DNA of 5,780 bases from Bryobacterales bacterium (GTDB lineage Bacteria > Acidobacteriota > Terriglobia > Bryobacterales > Bryobacteraceae): assembly GCA_003487005.1 (NCBI GenBank), contig DNFG01000124.1, positions 1 to 5,780 on the forward strand. The letters run 5' to 3'. The notes below the pieces were generated by a model that was given only the letters and a program-made list of their open reading frames with translations, was not told the DNA's origin and did no database searches. The translations under genes were made by a program, and so were the position numbers. Every line of letters begins with the position of its first letter. The first letter of the stretch is position 1. Of this stretch, positions 5,547 to 5,780 are shown one piece after another.

Positions 5547-5780
5547 ATGAAAACCACCCTCCTCCGCGGTCTGCTGGCCGCCGCTTTGGTTCTCTCTGCC
5601 GCCTGCTCCCGGCCCGGCGGTGACCCCGCCCACGCCGAAGCCGCAGAATCGAGCCTCAAACCCGCAGCCAAGCGCAACCCCGCCCCTGATTTCACCCTCA
5701 AGGACGCCAACGGCCGCGACATCCAGCTCTCCTCCCTCAAGGGCAAAGTCGTCCTGCTCAACTTCTGGGCCACCTGGTGC
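5547..5780 (+). CDS. Exported thioredoxin/TlpA-like (redoxin) protein, truncated at right edge
   Basis: This is the first 78 codons of a periplasmic thiol-disulfide protein of the TlpA/AhpC-TSA (redoxin) superfamily. Residues 1-20 are a signal sequence ([20 protein letters not shown]). Cys20 may be lipidated, though the LSAAC context is a weak lipobox; the alternative is cleavage after AHA at 28-30. An Ala/Glu/Lys-rich linker runs to about 44. The redoxin fold then opens with [34 protein letters not shown] (46-78, split by family motifs [18 protein letters not shown] and ATWC). The window stops right after the first Cys of the expected WCxxC active site, so the second Cys cannot be checked. 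Likely roles are cytochrome c maturation or general periplasmic thiol reduction; the sequence does not decide. No good Shine-Dalgarno is visible. It probably has its own promoter. Confidence 0.88.
   Translation, partial: MKTTLLRGLLAAALVLSAACSRPGGDPAHAEAAESSLKPAAKRNPAPDFTLKDANGRDIQLSSLKGKVVLLNFWATWC

Overview
This 5,780-base window looks like one end of a short-read assembly contig from a GC-rich, flagellated, Gram-negative (diderm) bacterium. A TonB-dependent outer-membrane receptor, a flagellar stator operon and exported folding and redox proteins all point that way. The overall style resembles Acidobacteriota of the Bryobacterales/Solibacter type. That placement is inferred from gene style and composition only, and it is tentative.

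Left part (about 1-4103, minus strand). Five genes are read right to left: a divergent ribulose-phosphate 3-epimerase family protein, flbD (swrD-like), motA, motB and a TonB-dependent receptor cut off by the left edge. Spacing is tight: 57 nt between the epimerase and flbD, 9 nt between flbD and motA with the motA ribosome binding site overlapping the flbD stop, 1 nt between motA and motB, and 24 nt between motB and the receptor. The core is a flagellar motor unit. MotA and MotB form the torque-generating stator, and FlbD/SwrD-type proteins support motor power. The two outer genes have no obvious link to motility. The first 19 bases are almost identical to Illumina adapter sequence, so the last six residues of the receptor fragment are not biological.

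Right part (about 4123-5780, plus strand). Transcription diverges here. An exported parvulin-type (PpiC/SurA-like) protein starts only 19 nt from the preferred epimerase start. It is followed by an overlapping small protein with an HExxH motif and a downstream ExxxD, which suggests a small gluzincin-like metallopeptidase. After a 36-nt gap holding a likely extended -10 promoter comes the start of an exported thioredoxin/TlpA-like protein. It is truncated by the right edge just after the first Cys of its WC active-site motif.

I see no rRNA, tRNA, CRISPR array, insertion sequence or convincing terminator. No gap between genes exceeds 60 nt. The best leads are the HExxH/ExxxD protein, the parvulin that lacks both conserved histidines, the divergent epimerase beside a stator operon, and the adapter at the contig end.
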